This document shows positions 63,195-64,000 of a DNA stretch of 64,000 nucleotides, piece after piece; within the stretch, counting starts at the first letter, position 1; the number at the start of each line of letters is the position of its first letter. Source of the DNA: Rhizobium sp. 007. GTDB taxonomy: Bacteria; Pseudomonadota; Alphaproteobacteria; Rhizobiales; Rhizobiaceae. The notes under the pieces are model-generated. The model did not search any database. It saw nothing but the letters and a program-made list of their open reading frames with translations, and was not told where the DNA came from. The stretch spans positions 4,223,001 through 4,287,000 of the forward strand of contig NZ_CP064187.1 of NCBI RefSeq assembly GCF_015353075.1, in the 5' to 3' direction. The translations under genes and the position numbers were made by a program.

Positions 63195-64000
63195 TCAGGC
63201 CCTTGCCGCCAGGGCGTAGCGTGCAATCTCGATACCCATCGCTTTTTCCACGGGCGGATAAACGGTCGGATCGAGCACGCCTGCAGAAAGCGGTATGATC
63301 TCCATCGGCACATGCAGGATGAAGACATGCATACCCTCCTTGAGCTGGCCGACGCTGAGCGGCTCACCGTCCGGCGAAAGCGTCGTGATGACCGAGGGAA
63401 AAGTTGCCATGCGCGCTCCATCGGCGTCGTCGACAGCCATGTACTCGTTCATCACATGCATCGTCACGGCTTTGGCGCCGGAGCCGACGACGATCGTGCC
63501 GATATCGAAGGCTTCTTTGGTGTAGACGACGTCCTTCTTGGCAATCACGCCTTCTGCGAGGATGCTGCCGCCGGTTGTCTTGCAGATCGCATCGATGACG
63601 GCCGGTCCGCCCTTCTTTTCCGCCGCAATGATCGCTTCGCCGAGGGCAAGCGCCATCGAGATGCCGCCGAGTGCTGCATGCTTGCGCACATAGGATGCCC
63701 GCACCGGATTGCGGCAGCTGGCAATGAAGCCGCCCGATTGGTCGGAGGCAGCGCGGAGGATCGGCGAAATCTTCGCGGTCGCACCCTTCACCACAAGCTC
63801 GAGGTAGCGGTTGTCCGCGCGGTTTCCGCCGACCGCCGTCTGGATCATCTGCTCCGGTGAGCCCGCCATGCCGATCGAACCCATGTCGCCGGTCGGATGT
63901 GCTCGGATATCACCGACAGCATCGACAACCTTGGTGCCGAGAATTGCCGAGGGCAGCCAGCCGTTCAGCGTCGAGGATTTGCCGTTCTGCCCGATGATAA
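63195..64000 (-). CDS. DUF917 family protein, partial (C-terminal 268 residues)
   Basis: The gene enters from the right edge and has 268 codons in the window. From the edge it reads GQNGKSSTLNGWLPSAILG and VVDAVGDIRAHPTGDMGS, then GGFIASCRNPVRASYVRKH, ALGEAI and SLSPDGEPLSVGQLKEGM-like text near the end (as TTLSPDGEPLSVGQLKEG). These fit DUF917, some members of which act on sulfur-containing hydantoins. The N terminus is missing. Placed immediately upstream of tfoX and hutU on the same strand, which points to a linked catabolic operon. Confidence 0.65.
   Translation of the reverse strand, partial: IIGQNGKSSTLNGWLPSAILGTKVVDAVGDIRAHPTGDMGSIGMAGSPEQMIQTAVGGNRADNRYLELVVKGATAKISPILRAASDQSGGFIASCRNPVRASYVRKHAALGGISMALALGEAIIAAEKKGGPAVIDAICKTTGGSILAEGVIAKKDVVYTKEAFDIGTIVVGSGAKAVTMHVMNEYMAVDDADGARMATFPSVITTLSPDGEPLSVGQLKEGMHVFILHVPMEIIPLSAGVLDPTVYPPVEKAMGIEIARYALAARA

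Overview
The window is chromosomal DNA of a GC-rich alphaproteobacterium of the Rhizobiales, most likely a Rhizobium or close relative. The clues are a rhizobial-type phosphatidylethanolamine N-methyltransferase (PmtA), an imelysin/di-haem iron-type operon, a choline-sulfate cluster, an NDUFA9-like Rossmann protein and dense LysR/GST content. Most of it is core chromosome: guaA, rsmI, gshB, dnaN, pyrF, cysK, dut, prfC, coaBC, queG, uppP, otsBA, hutU. No rRNA, complete tRNA, CRISPR array, transposase or integrase was found.

Layout. 1-4.95 kb: M29 aminopeptidase (cut by the window edge), GST, divergent doxX/marR, ybaK, arsC-like, Zn deacylase, ogt. 4.97-11.57 kb: an accessory block holding a DHFR-like reductase, a TetR regulon, a PIN toxin-antitoxin pair, a broken MoaF/SnoaL fusion gene, an isochorismatase/LysR pair and a 3' fragment of tRNA-Leu. 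It is bracketed by a 14-bp direct repeat whose right copy is the 3' end of guaA, so it reads as a guaA-integrated island that has lost its integrase. 11.57-14.3 kb: guaA, a nucleosidase and a thioesterase. 14.4-19.5 kb: a four-gene envelope operon (imelysin, di-haem cytochrome, second imelysin, Tat-exported DUF1513 protein). 19.7-31.8 kb: rRNA methyltransferase, rlpA, epimerase, queG, GST, uppP, pyrF, pmtA, dnaN, rsmI. 31.8-35.0 kb: a decayed stretch around gshB, with an ABC ATPase remnant where yraN is expected, a cupin gene, and a shattered comM interrupted by an unknown gene built from two copies of one module.

35-45.9 kb: cysK, a frameshifted lysE, transporters, dut, prfC, and a block of amino-acid imine/keto-acid chemistry (ridA, Lrp, Ser/Thr dehydratase, ArsR). 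46-48.7 kb: choline-sulfatase betC, a deleted choX remnant and the LysR regulator. 48.7-50.9 kb: otsBA trehalose synthesis. 51-55 kb: GFA protein, S10 peptidase, and a GntR/MFS pair whose start codon lies inside a perfect 47-nt palindrome. 55-61 kb: amidotransferase, coaBC, a LysR broken at a T7 tract, then LysR/MFS/VOC. 61-64 kb: hutU with a TfoX-domain gene and a partial DUF917 gene.

Two themes stand out. Transcription factors sit divergent from or upstream of their likely targets, often with a visible palindrome in the promoter. Recent gene decay (comM, choX, lysE, moaF/snoaL, an ABC ATPase, one lysR) clusters at accessory spots.
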